From Notospermus geniculatus (taxonomy: Eukaryota; Nemertea; Pilidiophora; Heteronemertea; Lineidae), in assembly GCA_002633025.1 (NCBI GenBank), contig NMRB01000964.1, positions 42,027 through 106,026 of the forward strand: a stretch of DNA of 64,000 nucleotides, written 5' to 3'. The stretch's first letter is position 1. The number at the start of each line of letters is the position of its first letter. Below, piece after piece: positions 44,299 to 55,538 of the stretch. The notes under the pieces are model-generated. The model ran no database searches. It was given only the letters and a program-made list of their open reading frames with translations, and was not told the origin of the DNA. The position numbers and the translations under genes were made by a program.

Positions 44299-45037
44299 TA
44301 CGAAAGCCCAGAAGGCTCATTCAATCTTCAGCTTGAGCCAGAACTTCAATCTTCAAGCTTGAATTACACTACATGTACATTTACATCCAACTTCAATCTT
44401 CAAATCTGGACCACCCGACTTCAATATTGAAGCCAGACAAATTATTCCAGTATGAGTTATTATCGGCTTTCACCCCTAAGAAATTGCAACTTTCCATGCT
44501 CGATTTGTTTAATATCGTTCCAATCTAACCATTTCCGCAGATTCTTATTTCTTTACTATCAAACAGTGCCTCGAAATGGTCGTAGCAAACGACAGTCGAT
44601 TTGATGGGCTGCCAGTCTCTTTCAGTTGGACGCACCATTTTGCCCCACAACCTTCTTTTCTCGCGATCTCGTGGAAAGGCATGCCCTCCTTCATTTGGGC
44701 AACCATTCACGCAACATTTTGACGGCATTTTTGATGAAAATTTCACTTCATAATGAACAGTTCTGCATCAACAACGTACAGTAATGGCGTTTAATGAAGG
44801 AGCGATTGCAACGCCTCTAGTGTCAGGACTGAGTTGTTCCTCAGCGCCGCCTTTTGTTTTAGTACCTCCGGTTCCTCATTACTTCCACTCAAATATTCAA
44901 GCATGAACCTTCCGACTTCAAGTTTGAATCCGGAGTTCAATCTTCAAGCTTGAACCTTCCGATTTCAAGCTTGAATCACGGACTTCAATTTTCAAGCTTG
45001 GAGATTGAAGATTGAATGAGCCTTCTGGGCTTTCGTA
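44299..45037. mobile_element. THAP-encoding inverted-repeat element (copy 1)
   Basis: Perfect 32-bp inverted ends (TACGAAAGCCCAGAAGGCTC... at 44299-44330 and its mirror at 45006-45037). Subterminal palindromes of the form TTCAAGYTTGAA lie at 44352, 44943 and 44964, with near matches at 44896, 44917 and 44991. The only coding region is a THAP zinc finger on the minus strand. THAP domains are the DNA-binding modules of P-element-like transposases; the catalytic part is absent. No target duplication was found. Confidence 0.75.
44525..44728 (-). CDS. THAP-type zinc-finger protein fragment, 67 aa
   Basis: Start chosen at 44728 (AAAATGC context), giving MPSKCCVNGC, the classic THAP start with zinc ligands C5 and C10. 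C48 and H51 (VVCYDHF) complete the C2CH site, and the conserved FP (18-19) and W28 are present. The stop follows ICGNG, before the AVPxx box that normally ends a THAP domain, so this is either a first exon with a weak donor (ATG|GTTAGA) or a truncated protein. THAP domains bind DNA in a sequence-specific way. Sitting between inverted repeats rich in palindromic motifs, it may be a relic or derived binding-only protein of the transposon. An upstream ATG at 44746 is also in frame. Confidence 0.7.
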   Translation of the reverse strand: MPSKCCVNGCPNEGGHAFPRDREKRRLWGKMVRPTERDWQPIKSTVVCYDHFEALFDSKEIRICGNG

Positions 45038-45520
45038 CAAAAGCAGTGTTTACATTCCAAGCATAAACATCCCTCACAAACAGATAACCACAAACACAGG
45101 ACATTGACTCAGAATTTCCAAGATGACGATATCGTCGCAATTCCGATACGTGTTGTCCTCTTCATCATAACCACATTGAAGGCTGTCCGCTACTTCAACC
45201 CTACTTAAGTGGTGGTGAGTGCAAAGTAGACATATAACCAAAATGCTGATTTCATGCATTTTCTGTTTTAACTGCTGTGCTTTTCAGAAAGCATGTCCTC
45301 AAGTACACTTCATTACTTGTTCGAGAAGTTAACCACTTTTATCTGATCAAATTAACGGCTGTTCAGAATTTAATAAAAATACTGATTAGTGTTTTGATCA
45401 AATGGAGAATGTTTGCTCCCGTCAACATCAAAGTCATAGAAGCCTCTCTCAGCACTTACAAAGCGTGAACTTCATCAACGCCAATGAAATTGACAAAGTC
45501 GACTTCTTCAGGGCCACGTA
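45038..45520. other. no firm gene; conserved 63-codon frame
   Basis: A plus-strand frame at 45277-45468 recurs in copy 2 (56429-56620) with a few replacements. No family is recognised, and conservation may simply reflect recent duplication. Confidence 0.3.
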
Positions 45521-45956
45521 CACCGGTGGACAGAAGTATTAGGACAGTGGCCAATTTCAAGTTTGATGTAAGTTTCGTTTCTGCCTGTTAAGAATAAGAT
45601 GAAGATGAAATGTTTTGGCTTGAATAAAGTCTAGAACACATTTTTGATCATGTTTTAACTTTCATTTAATCTGCACTTCCAATGTGGATTATTGTTAATT
45701 TTAAGTGATTTAAACATGTCTTGTTATGACGTAACTGGTCAGACATGTTATGTAACACAAGTGTGCAATCAACCATGAGTAATTAAAACCTCATTGCATA
45801 ATTGCCACTGATGTAATTCACTGAAATTGTAGCAAGGGGAAGAAGGACCTTTCCCACAATATATGAACACAAGTTGAGTTCATTACATTCATCACAGGCA
45901 GAAACTTACATCAAACTTCAAATAGACCACTGTTCAAATATTTTTGTCCACCAGTG
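45521..45956. mobile_element. Tc1/mariner-like MITE, CACCGGTGGACAG (copy 2)
   Basis: CACCGGTGGACAGAAGTATT and TTTTTGTCCACCAGTG are inverted, TA-flanked; subterminal TTGATGTAAGTTTC mirrored as GAAACTTACATCAA. Confidence 0.8.
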
Positions 45957-46506
45957 TACATAAATGGAAATGCACCACACAATTCTGGTCATCTTTTCAT
46001 CTCTGTAATGACACCAGTAATCATCGCATCACTCAAGGCAAATGAAACGCGTCATCAGTCCAGAATCGTCATTCACTGCCATCAAGTATTTCATACACCA
46101 CCGGAGCATAGCCCAAGTGCGACCTTATCGAGCCTCCTCTAACACCTAGCAATTTATCACCAGCGAACCTAGGGGATTTTATGTCCGTTTCTTATTTCAT
46201 GGCTGGTGATATCGGGCTGTTGAGATGGGGCTATCAGCTTGTAACTCCTCAGATCAATACTGATTACACTAGATAGTGCAGCTACCAGATTATACCTCAT
46301 TCTAAGGAAATCGCCCGACGGTTTTGGCCAATGAGGTAGAAGAGAGAAAAGGACGCCATCATAAATTGAATTTGTGACAAATATGAATACGAGGAATGGC
46401 AACTAAACACATTGCCTCGACTCAGCGAGCATGTCGCGAAAGATAACTAAATAACATACTGATGTCTTCAATCAGATGTTCGATATGACTAATGTTCGTG
46501 TACATG

Positions 46507-46604
46507 TACGCGCGTCGGTCACCCATCAATGTAGTGATTGCGCTCAACGTTGCTTAGCTTCTAGCTGCGAGGCCGGCCAGCGCGCCAACCACTAGGCCAC
46601 AAAG
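46507..46604 (-). repeat. SINE head combining a tRNA-like box A and a 5S-rRNA-like promoter
   Basis: On the minus strand TGGCCTAGTGGTTGGCG (tRNA-like box A) is followed by GAAGCTAAGCAACGTTGAGC and GATGGGTGACCG, which align with the box A/box C region of 5S rRNA genes (GAAGCTAAGC..GATGGG.GACCG). The 5S-like part is the better match. Copy at 57758-57857. Confidence 0.5.
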
Positions 46605-46726
46605 GAAATCCGCCATGGCCGGCGGGCTAAGCCGTGCCATACAGAAGCTGCAAAGGGTTGAATGCAGGAGGCGTAGGATGGTTGTAGCCACTCGAAACGA
46701 TGGGGAATGTCATATCTTCTTTGACT

Positions 46727-46834
46727 GGGCCATATTCATGAAGCCTTCGCACTATTGTGAGACAGTCAGTGACCAATAGGGCATGTGCAGCCAAATAATA
46801 GACGCGAAGTTGCGAAGGCTTCATGAATATGGCT
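46727..46834. mobile_element. hairpin MITE, GGGCCATATTCATGAAGCCT
   Basis: Mirrored ends with TGCGAAGGCTTCATGAATAT at the right; duplicated at 57976-58082. Confidence 0.8.
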
Positions 46835-47402
46835 GCAGGAATCATAGAAACAGCAAGAGATCGTCCACAAATCTAGTAAAGGAAGCAGGTTGTGTCATCA
46901 AACCATTTTAAGGCCTAATTACGGTTTGAGCTGAGAATTAATCGAGAGATTTCGACAATGAGCACAAATTTGCTCCATCTATGCAACATGTCTCACCAAC
47001 AGCCGACGAAATCCCACACTCCATGAGTCATCAGACGGCGACCCAGGCTGGCTCGAAGGAATAACACTACAGCAGCCACATTGTATACCAATACTGTTCA
47101 GACATGTTATGTCACTGATGGCCGCATTTGGAGTAGACATGTCAATTTTACTTCGTGCCGGGAGTGAATTTCAACAATTCGTGACAAAGGCCTTTTGTTC
47201 GTCGACATTGGTAACATGAATAGAGGACTCGCTACAGTCAACCAAGGATTGGGCTAAATATTAGGCAGGAGGGCAGAAATGTATTGGGTGAACAGTGAAG
47301 AAACACTTCTGGCTCTGCATGGTGGAAAGGCAGTGACAATAAATGCCAAAAGGACGTTACCGAAACCTGAGTTGTTACAAGATAGAAAGAATAGCTACGG
47401 TT

Positions 47403-47782
47403 ATAGCCGTGGTTACACTACATTAAAATACCCGTGTTTTTCCAGACCCGTGTCAAACCCGTGTGTACCAAAAGCCCTGCGAGAGGTTACTCACACTACT
47501 ATTGTTGTTAAGTAGCCCGGCGACAGGTGCGCTGCATGCACTGACTCTTCGGTCATTTCTTTATTGGCACACATTGTCAAAGGCGCGAAAACGAGGTCAC
47601 AAGGGCTGCGCCATCTGTAGCCACGCTAAGAACTAACGAAAACACGAAAATTTCGAAAAACGCGGCGAGCTGGCCGTATTTCAAAAACCCGTGTTTTTCA
47701 GACACGGGTTTCTTGAAGCCCGGCAACTCATAGGTGTGGCCGCAGAAAACCCGGGGATTTTATGAAGTGTAACCACGGCTAT
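47403..47782. mobile_element. ATAGCCGTGGTTACAC element
   Basis: Left ATAGCCGTGGTTACACTACA, right TGTAACCACGGCTAT. The interior has repeated ACCCGTGT words and a AACCCGTGTTTTTCAGACAC hairpin. Partner at 58648-59026; related to 16286-16820. Confidence 0.7.
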
Positions 47783-48149
47783 TGTTAATCTTTCTTCTAC
47801 CCGTCATGCCTGAAGCACTTGTCCCTATTTTGGACCCCATGTTGTGCAACAATATTGATCGTGTATCTTCAAAGCAATACTGCGAAATGCATTTCATTCT
47901 AGACACACACATACACACGCACATTACATTCACCACAAGGACGTCGTGTACATAAGCAGGAGTATAAAGTAACACACACATCGCGCGACTGATATCCCCT
48001 AATACCAATCGCAGACTCATCTCCTGGCTAACTCAATCAGGTTATCGAACGGAAGGTAAATCGAGATTGGATTGAAATATGTTGATCTCGTTAACAGATG
48101 CAAAGATTTCGTTGGAATATAACGGTAACGTGGTGTACATGTAAGTTAA

Positions 48150-48930
48150 GGTCGATCTATACCTATTGCGTGGCGCTGAACTGCCCAACTTTAACTTGTG
48201 ATAATTCATTGATAACAATGATTACAAAAACATTTCTAATATGGTACGTTACGTTTGAAGCATCTAAGTGAACTTTCACCCTAAATAACTGGATCCTTTT
48301 TCCGGATTGCCCAGAAAAATGACTTTGTTGGAAAGGCCGAAAAAAATTCCTTGAGCAATTTTACGTCAACGTGCTATGTCGCATCGAAGCAAACTCTGTT
48401 GGAAAAGACGCAGCCATACCTAGCGCATGTCGGTATAACCGCAGATTTAAAAAAAATATGGTAATTATGCTTATAATTAACAAAGTTTAGCTTTTACTCC
48501 TGATAATTTTCTCTTTTTCGTGAATATCGCGGACATCTACTTCAAAAACCCAGAATCGGCTGTTATACGGACAAGCTCCATTTGGTGAACAACACATTTC
48601 CATTTTCAAAGTTTGAAAAATGTTTATAAAAGTGGGAGAAAAACTGCTCGCAAGTTTGAAACCTTATTCTTCACGTGGGTTTGTTTACTATTTGCAACAC
48701 ACGTTCACTATACTGCGTTTCCAAATATTACGTGGGCAAATCAGCAGACCATTGAATGCCAAGGCCTATAACTGACTGACAACAATAAGATCTATTTGAG
48801 CGCTAGCGCGGCCTAAAATTGGCGAACAGAGTAGAGGCAATTATTATTCATTATGATTCATTCAGTTTCACGCCAGTGAGTCCCTTGGAATGTGTTTGTC
48901 TGGGGAAAACCCAATGACTATAGATCGACC
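48150..48930. mobile_element. 781-bp TTAA-flanked element present only in copy 1
   Basis: Ends GGTCGATCTATA and TATAGATCGACC, with TTAA at 48146-48149 and 48931-48934. The corresponding site in copy 2 (near 59391) is uninterrupted and reads GTAAGTTGACATTTCC. No transposase; piggyBac/Kolobok-type target. Confidence 0.85.
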
Positions 48931-49084
48931 TTAACATTTCCTTTGCTGAGCAACTACGGGTCCCTCACCCGCGAGAGGGTTTCTATTAATAATATGTTGT
49001 ACAAATAACCATCAACCATTTAAAAACAAATATAAGTGTTTTTACCAATCACCTTCCGACAGACGGAGTCATCTCCTTCAGGTG

Positions 49085-49600
49085 ACTCATAAACTCCACC
49101 CGCAGTTTCAAACCGCTACCCACTACGTTACCCGCGCTTAGAAACTGCTATTGTTGACGCCAGCCTTCAAGTATGACCGACAGACGGCGTTAGGGGTACG
49201 ATTCGGGGAATCCCCGTTGGGAATGTACCAAACTTTGCGGTGCGACTTGCTGGTAAAACGCCGAAAAAATTTGTGGTTCTCGGCCAGCTTACATGAAGTT
49301 ATTGGATTTTATAGCCTTCAAAATGTCCGAAACGTGGATGCACACTAACAGGTGCGTGATAACATCGATGAAATTTGCAAACGGCGTTAATCTTGTTGAC
49401 TTTCCAATCGGAAAAAGTATGAATACACAATGTATATTTTGTACAGGTAGCCAATCAGAAAGTGTGTTACGGCGGCGTCGGTTAAACCTGTGATGACGGC
49501 TTGTGATTTGATCCCTCGTCAAACAGCGCCGTCTATTGATTATCCTTCAGCTTTGGCACCAATCATGCCAGTATTTAGTGGGTCTATGCCTATGGCCAAC
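49085..49600. repeat. interspersed repeat with GACGGCGTTAG (copy 2)
   Basis: See 41290-41630; partner in the second large copy at 59535-60060. Confidence 0.65.
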
Positions 49601-50113
49601 TGAACACTGGGGACGAGTGTACATGGCACCCTTCGGGAGATTGATGCTCCGTTGCAGTACGTACACAAAGGGATTTTCGTATCTTAAAACAGCTACAGGC
49701 GTCAACTTCCTAATTCCGAGGACAACAAATGATATGTAATACTAACATGATGTTCTCTGATGCAATGTAGGCCGAGAAGGTGTGAGATGATAGATTAATC
49801 ACATAGTTCTTATTTTCTAATTATACCTTCGAAAGCTTCAAGTTCGATGAAGCTTAGGAAAGTGCCACCTTTCCCTGGGAAGAATATATCAGTGGAAAAT
49901 GGGAGGAAATTGAAGAGACAGCCAGCTCTTGATGGCCTGCCTTAATGATGGTTCTTGCTGTGCTGGTGTGCACTGTTCTGATCAGCGGAACCATAGCGAT
50001 AAGGTGAAAAAATAAGTCAGCAGACATTCATTTATGGTTCGTTAAAGGAAGTGGTCGTGGGAACGGAGACTTATAGGTCGTCATGTTTTTGGGGTCTAAC
50101 TTGCTGAGCAATT

Positions 50114-50237
50114 CACTGTAAAAACTAATAAGCTCGAGAAACCCATGGGAATGGGTTCATTCCTTGTCCACTGGACCCATTTGCCATGGTTTTCTTTAAT
50201 GGGTAGAAGAGACTGGGTTCATGGTATTTTTACAGTG
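50114..50237. mobile_element. CACTGTAAAAA MITE, short form
   Basis: CACTGTAAAAA...TTTTTACAGTG ends; internal AACCCATG / TGGGTTCA words. The copy at 60575-60941 is about three times longer. Confidence 0.75.
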
Positions 50238-50969
50238 AATATAGGAGTCGCAAAGCTCAACTATTCTGACAAGTGTGGCCACTGCTAGGCGTGGTCTGTC
50301 TTTCATAAGAGAATAGAAGCAAAGGATGGCATTCGTGGCAGAGGAAACACTACGAAGCGGACGCCAAAGAATCTCGACTTGTCGGCGACGTTTTCAGCCA
50401 AAAATTAAAATAATGTTACATGTAGCTCCCGTATGAATCAGTCTGCAATCATCTTTCCCTATAGTCTTGACATCTGTAGGAAATACCATGATGCATATTC
50501 TGAGGAAATGCTTCAACGGGTACTCAACTCCTCGCATCCCGCATAACAGGTGAAGTCAAACCACTTCTGACACGCACATCATCTATCGCAACTGTCTTTT
50601 GTTTGCTGCGCTCTTGACGACTACGGCGAAGTACTCTTTTTAAATGGAGGTGTCGTGATGCTGTCGATATGTAGAGCTATGCAAAAGGATATTGACATCA
50701 CTGTTGCATCTGTCAGAAGAAGTGCTGACTTCAAGTGGACTTGAGTCGATATCTACAGGGCCTGATTCACAAACCATCCGGCAATAACGGCAATTCTGTG
50801 TCAGAAAAAAGTAAGAATAATGCGTAACATCGTGAAGAGACAAAGAACATGTCAGTCCGTAGCATTAGTCATATAAGTGGAAGAGAAATATTCATGTGCG
50901 GATACTGTGTACAGCATTAGCAATGAAATTTATTTGTAATCTTTGAAGTACCTGTCGCTCTTTCAAGTA

Positions 50970-51219
50970 CAAGGGAGTAAGAAATAAAATGGAAAATAAG
51001 AAGTGGGAATTTTGGCACTTTTGTGCGAATTTTTCAATTTCTCAAATTGGGATAGATTTTTTTCCATTCTTAAAATGACATGGCATTTTGTTTGATTTTT
51101 TGGGGGGATATTTCTCAAAATAGGAACAAATTTCATCGCAATTTGAGAAATTGAAAAATTCGTACAAAAAGGCAAAATTTCCCATTTCTTATTTTCCACT
51201 TTTATTTCTAACTCCTTTG
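50970..51219. mobile_element. MITE, CAAGGGAGTAAGAAAT family (copy 2), TA-flanked
   Basis: CAAGGGAGTAAGAAATAAAA mirrored at the right; the arms include CAATTTCTCAAATTG. Confidence 0.8.
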
Positions 51220-51605
51220 TACATAGAATCTTTCAAGTTTAGAAATGTCACTGCATATTCAGTTCCCAGCTGCCATGATCAAAAGAGTCTTTCCATGTGT
51301 CCAATGGTATGTAAAATGTAAAAATGGTACTCTAATAATCAACGCTGTGTAGACTGTTGTCTTTTTACAGGCATTGGATGCAAAATGCTGACAGCCTTGG
51401 ATGATTCATTTCCTTGGAACAAGTTGCTTATTGCCTCTCGTTTTTAGGCCGCTAGCACAGATTTGCCATTTTGTTGATGAAAATCGTACTCGAAAGTGCA
51501 TTCCACTAACTGTACATGTAAATTGCAACTTTAAGAGATGCTGCAATACAGATGTGAATAGACGGTGCATGCATAACTTACCACGTTGATTATTCCGAAA
51601 CCAAT

Positions 51606-51724
51606 GGGTCGTATTTTAGAACCTTCCTTAACGTTAAGGTCGACCTTAAATCTATTGTAAAACCATCGAGAACAATAGATTTAAGGTGGATATAAATGTT
51701 AAGGAACGTTCTAAAATACGGCCC
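51606..51724. mobile_element. hairpin MITE, GGGTCGTATTTTAGAACCTT
   Basis: Mirrored by AACGTTCTAAAATACGGCCC; inner TTAAATCTATTGT / ACAATAGATTTAA. Partner at 62284-62405. Confidence 0.8.
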
Positions 51725-53022
51725 TAAATCTTTTATATACAATACAAGAGAATTTATTCGATACATTTTCGTACTTAATGGCACTAATAAAAACACTCTT
51801 CGTGCAAATGAATTCATTAAGCATGACGTATAACTCAAGAAAAAAAAATTAAATACTAAGTATTACATGAATTCATTAAAGTTGCTTGAGGAAATTTGAC
51901 TGAGTAATTAACGACTCAGTTGCACAGTTATCTATGATCATCTACAGTGTAAACTATCTGTTATCGCGACAGTCGTAGTGCACAATTAATGCATCTCCAT
52001 CACCGATACGGCGTTCCAGTAACGGAACTAGTATAAATTTTCTCTTCTTTCAAGCGCCCACACGTGGCTCATTTTTTCGCCTTGAATTTCACTTTCATCT
52101 CCTGAAGTGCCATTAACTTAAAATGGCGTATTTCGTGCTTCCCAATTATCGCATTCGCCTACAGCAATTTCAGCCGTTTATATGAATGTTTAATTCTGAA
52201 TTCCCTAATAGACCCATTACTTATCTTTGATGGACTGAAGAAACAACCCAAAGGTCTCATTTATTTAACTTTTCAGAAGTTTCTGCCGTGCATCGAGTAA
52301 TAACCTCAAACTGTCCCCATTTTTGAGAAACAAACTGCGTTAACGCAATTACACAGAGTCGATAACATCTCGACAAATTGTCTCTTGAGCTGAGAGCATA
52401 AATATTGATATCATTCAGTCCCTAAAGCAAACGTTATCCAACTTGGAGGTAGCCTAAAAACAACTGTTAGTTGGAGGAACCTTTTTCCTCAAAACATTGC
52501 TTCTGTGACGCGATGCCACCAATCACGCCAATCATAATGGAATCGTGGCTACAACTAGCAGGAAGAACATTTCTCGCGTCCAGTGACATCAAATCAGTTC
52601 AGCCACGCTATACACGTCAAATCAATTGCTGGGTAAAGAACCCAGCGTTTCATAGCGTTTGTGCTCCTGCCGATCCATCATGTAGCCTTCCCCCAATATG
52701 TTGGCCATAAATTCAGACATTTGCAAAAAAGGTTTCTTTGAATAAGATTATTGTTAACGCGAGAGAACTACCAGTTGCAATCTGAACGTCAGAGAACGAT
52801 TCGTGCCAACAATGGCTGCCCGAAGGTTGCCGAAAGCTTCCNTGCAACAATGATTCCTCATGTCAGCGTGTAATCTGCACTTTGAGTAACATTTTCCTTT
52901 TTTCTTTTTCAGGTAGAACTTGACTCATATCAACTGTGAATTCTTTATACTCGTAAGTCAAATAGTTCTCAGTATTTTAGCTGAGTTTTATTCAATCGAC
53001 GGTCAAAATCTGAATATCCAAT
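51725..53022. other. no gene; end of copy 1 and LINE 5' flank
   Basis: Holds the empty TTAA site (51775-51778) that matches the insertion in copy 2. Single N at 52842. Part of 52900-53022 may be LINE 5' UTR. Confidence 0.4.
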
Positions 53023-54012
53023 ATGGCGGCGAAGGCAACAAAGAACAACAAACGGGCCAGAACGCTGTCCTTGGATTTGTCGGACTTGTCAGGTGATAGC
53101 TTGTGCACGGTTAATAAGTGGCGTAAACTAGCAGATCAGGCTAAAGAAATAGGTGAGGTGGATTTAAACGATTCGCAGGCTGAGGATTGTGAGCCAACCG
53201 GCCCAGATAAGCAAAACACGGGCTCGGACATGGTAAACACGCGCCGTAAAGCCCCGGCTAAAAAGGGTTCAAAAGCTTCCCAAATTGGAAAGAGCATAGT
53301 GAGTGATGATCCGATTTACTTGGCCGTCCTGAAGGCGATCACGGACTCTGAATCGCGAGTAACGTCGCGCATTTCTGAGCTTGAATCGCGCTTGGAGGAA
53401 CGTATCCTGGGTAAACTAAATGCCATCGTTGATAAGAAAGTAGAAACTGAATTACGTATGGTACGGGACGAGTTTGAGGCCTCACTGGACAACGTCAAGG
53501 ATGAGCTTACAACTATAAGGGATTCTGCTCGGCAAGCAGGCGATTGTTCGCTTAATGTGGCTATCCGGAACCTAAAGTTCGGTGAAAACGAAAACGTGGA
53601 ACGTAAGGTAAATGCATTATTGCGTGAGGGCCTCAAAGTCAAAGTACAAGTTGCATGGGCTGAACGAAAACGTTCGTTTAATGCGCGTCCTGGCATAGTT
53701 ATCGCTTGCTTTAAAAACGCTGAGGAGAAAAAAACTGTGATGTTGTCAAAACCTCGTTTAAAAGATTCGCGTGAGTATTCGAATGTATCGATACAACACG
53801 ATAAGCCGAAACATGTCCGTGACATGGAAACAAACATTCGCACGATTGTCAACAACATTCCAGGGGCACGCAACCATGTCAGCTTAGTTGGTGGCAGGGT
53901 CGTTAAAGCCCGCGACTTCGACTGTGAAGGTCCCAGTTATAATCACGGGTCACAGCCCGCTGAGCAGAACGATGGGTGGATCACTGTAAACCCTGGTCAT
54001 CGAGGCCACGGC
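53023..54012 (+). CDS. LINE ORF1-type protein, 3' end lost in gap
   Basis: 330 codons before the N run, by far the longest clean frame. Residues 1-95 are basic and low-complexity; about 95-172 are heptad-like coiled coil (SRVTSRISELESRLEERILG). About 176-242 look like an RNA-recognition-motif fold (SLNVAIRNLKFGENENVERK ... GIVIACFKNAEEKKTVM), and 250-297 like the C-terminal domain of LINE ORF1 proteins (ending VSLVGGRVVKARDF). This layout is that of an RNA-binding ORF1p. The start ATG has a good context (AATATGGCG). ORF2 should lie in the gap; nothing of it is seen after 54843. The frame's continuation through N is meaningless. Confidence 0.75.
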
Positions 54013-54842
54013 NNNNNNNNNNNNNNNNNNNNNNNNNNNNNNNNNNNNNNNNNNNNNNNNNNNNNNNNNNNNNNNNNNNNNNNNNNNNNNNNNNNNNNNN
54101 NNNNNNNNNNNNNNNNNNNNNNNNNNNNNNNNNNNNNNNNNNNNNNNNNNNNNNNNNNNNNNNNNNNNNNNNNNNNNNNNNNNNNNNNNNNNNNNNNNNN
54201 NNNNNNNNNNNNNNNNNNNNNNNNNNNNNNNNNNNNNNNNNNNNNNNNNNNNNNNNNNNNNNNNNNNNNNNNNNNNNNNNNNNNNNNNNNNNNNNNNNNN
54301 NNNNNNNNNNNNNNNNNNNNNNNNNNNNNNNNNNNNNNNNNNNNNNNNNNNNNNNNNNNNNNNNNNNNNNNNNNNNNNNNNNNNNNNNNNNNNNNNNNNN
54401 NNNNNNNNNNNNNNNNNNNNNNNNNNNNNNNNNNNNNNNNNNNNNNNNNNNNNNNNNNNNNNNNNNNNNNNNNNNNNNNNNNNNNNNNNNNNNNNNNNNN
54501 NNNNNNNNNNNNNNNNNNNNNNNNNNNNNNNNNNNNNNNNNNNNNNNNNNNNNNNNNNNNNNNNNNNNNNNNNNNNNNNNNNNNNNNNNNNNNNNNNNNN
54601 NNNNNNNNNNNNNNNNNNNNNNNNNNNNNNNNNNNNNNNNNNNNNNNNNNNNNNNNNNNNNNNNNNNNNNNNNNNNNNNNNNNNNNNNNNNNNNNNNNNN
54701 NNNNNNNNNNNNNNNNNNNNNNNNNNNNNNNNNNNNNNNNNNNNNNNNNNNNNNNNNNNNNNNNNNNNNNNNNNNNNNNNNNNNNNNNNNNNNNNNNNNN
54801 NNNNNNNNNNNNNNNNNNNNNNNNNNNNNNNNNNNNNNNNNN
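54013..54842. other. assembly gap (830 N)
   Basis: Run of N. All open frames spanning it are artefacts. Confidence 1.
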
Positions 54843-55440
54843 CCTTGTTTTCAATGGATAATGCATTAGCCTCGTTTTAACCACACCGGGCTTTGGTGTC
54901 GCAACCAAAACCGCCGACCATGTGTTTCTCGCTTCGAGCATTCAGAGAGGCGGTGCAGAGACTATGGGCGAGATTTATACTCACTGACCTATCCCAACCA
55001 ATGTTTTGTATCATAAGTAAAGCTACACATCCTGCGGAAAATCCGTTGAAGAAAGCGCCCTGCTGTCTCATTTCGGCTCACTGCAGCTTGTTGGGCCTAG
55101 CGCTGCACACCGATGTACACGATGTAGGCACGACGTACATGTTGTTACACAGTGACGTCGCGTCATCGACGTAGCGTCATCCGCGGAGCCGGATGCCGGG
55201 TCGGATTGACTCTGAACATCTCAAAATAGGCCTATTTGCAATCAAATGGCACTGAACTGAATAGGCCTATGAATGTTTTAGTGCCAGAAAGGTTTATGGA
55301 AAGGTGGCTCGGGTGGAGCTGTCATTCCGACCTAAACCCTCGGCGAAGCGCCTCGGGTTTAGGTCTGCATTTTAGCTCCACCCTCGCGGGTTTGGTGAGA
55401 CAACCAATACCTCCAGTTCGGTATCAATTCCTTAAATTAA
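54843..55440. other. no gene; one hairpin
   Basis: 55309-55387 folds back (CGGGTGGAGCT...GACCTAAACCC / GGGTTTAGGTC...AGCTCCACCC). This 600-bp stretch does not match the sequence left of copy 1. Confidence 0.5.
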
Positions 55441-55538
55441 AGAAATGAAACCGCAAGGTGGTTGCCACCGGAGGAAACTGTTTCAAAGTTCTTAGGGCCA
55501 TGGACAACGGGCCAGGGCAACGGAATCGACATCCATAC

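Larger units (their letters stand above)
44201..52147. repeat. large duplication, copy 1
   Basis: Collinear with 55441-64000 at roughly 98% identity by eye. The offset grows from 11,240 to 11,853, mainly through element insertions and deletions. The right limit is unknown because the second copy runs off the window. Confidence 0.9.

Noticed and set aside
44201-52147. Conservation of short frames between the two large copies as evidence of genes
   Set aside because: The copies are so similar overall that identical frames are expected without selection.
53316-53873. 185-codon minus-strand frame
   Set aside because: Antisense shadow of the LINE ORF1.
53976-54941. Frames spanning the N run
   Set aside because: They consist almost entirely of unknown residues.
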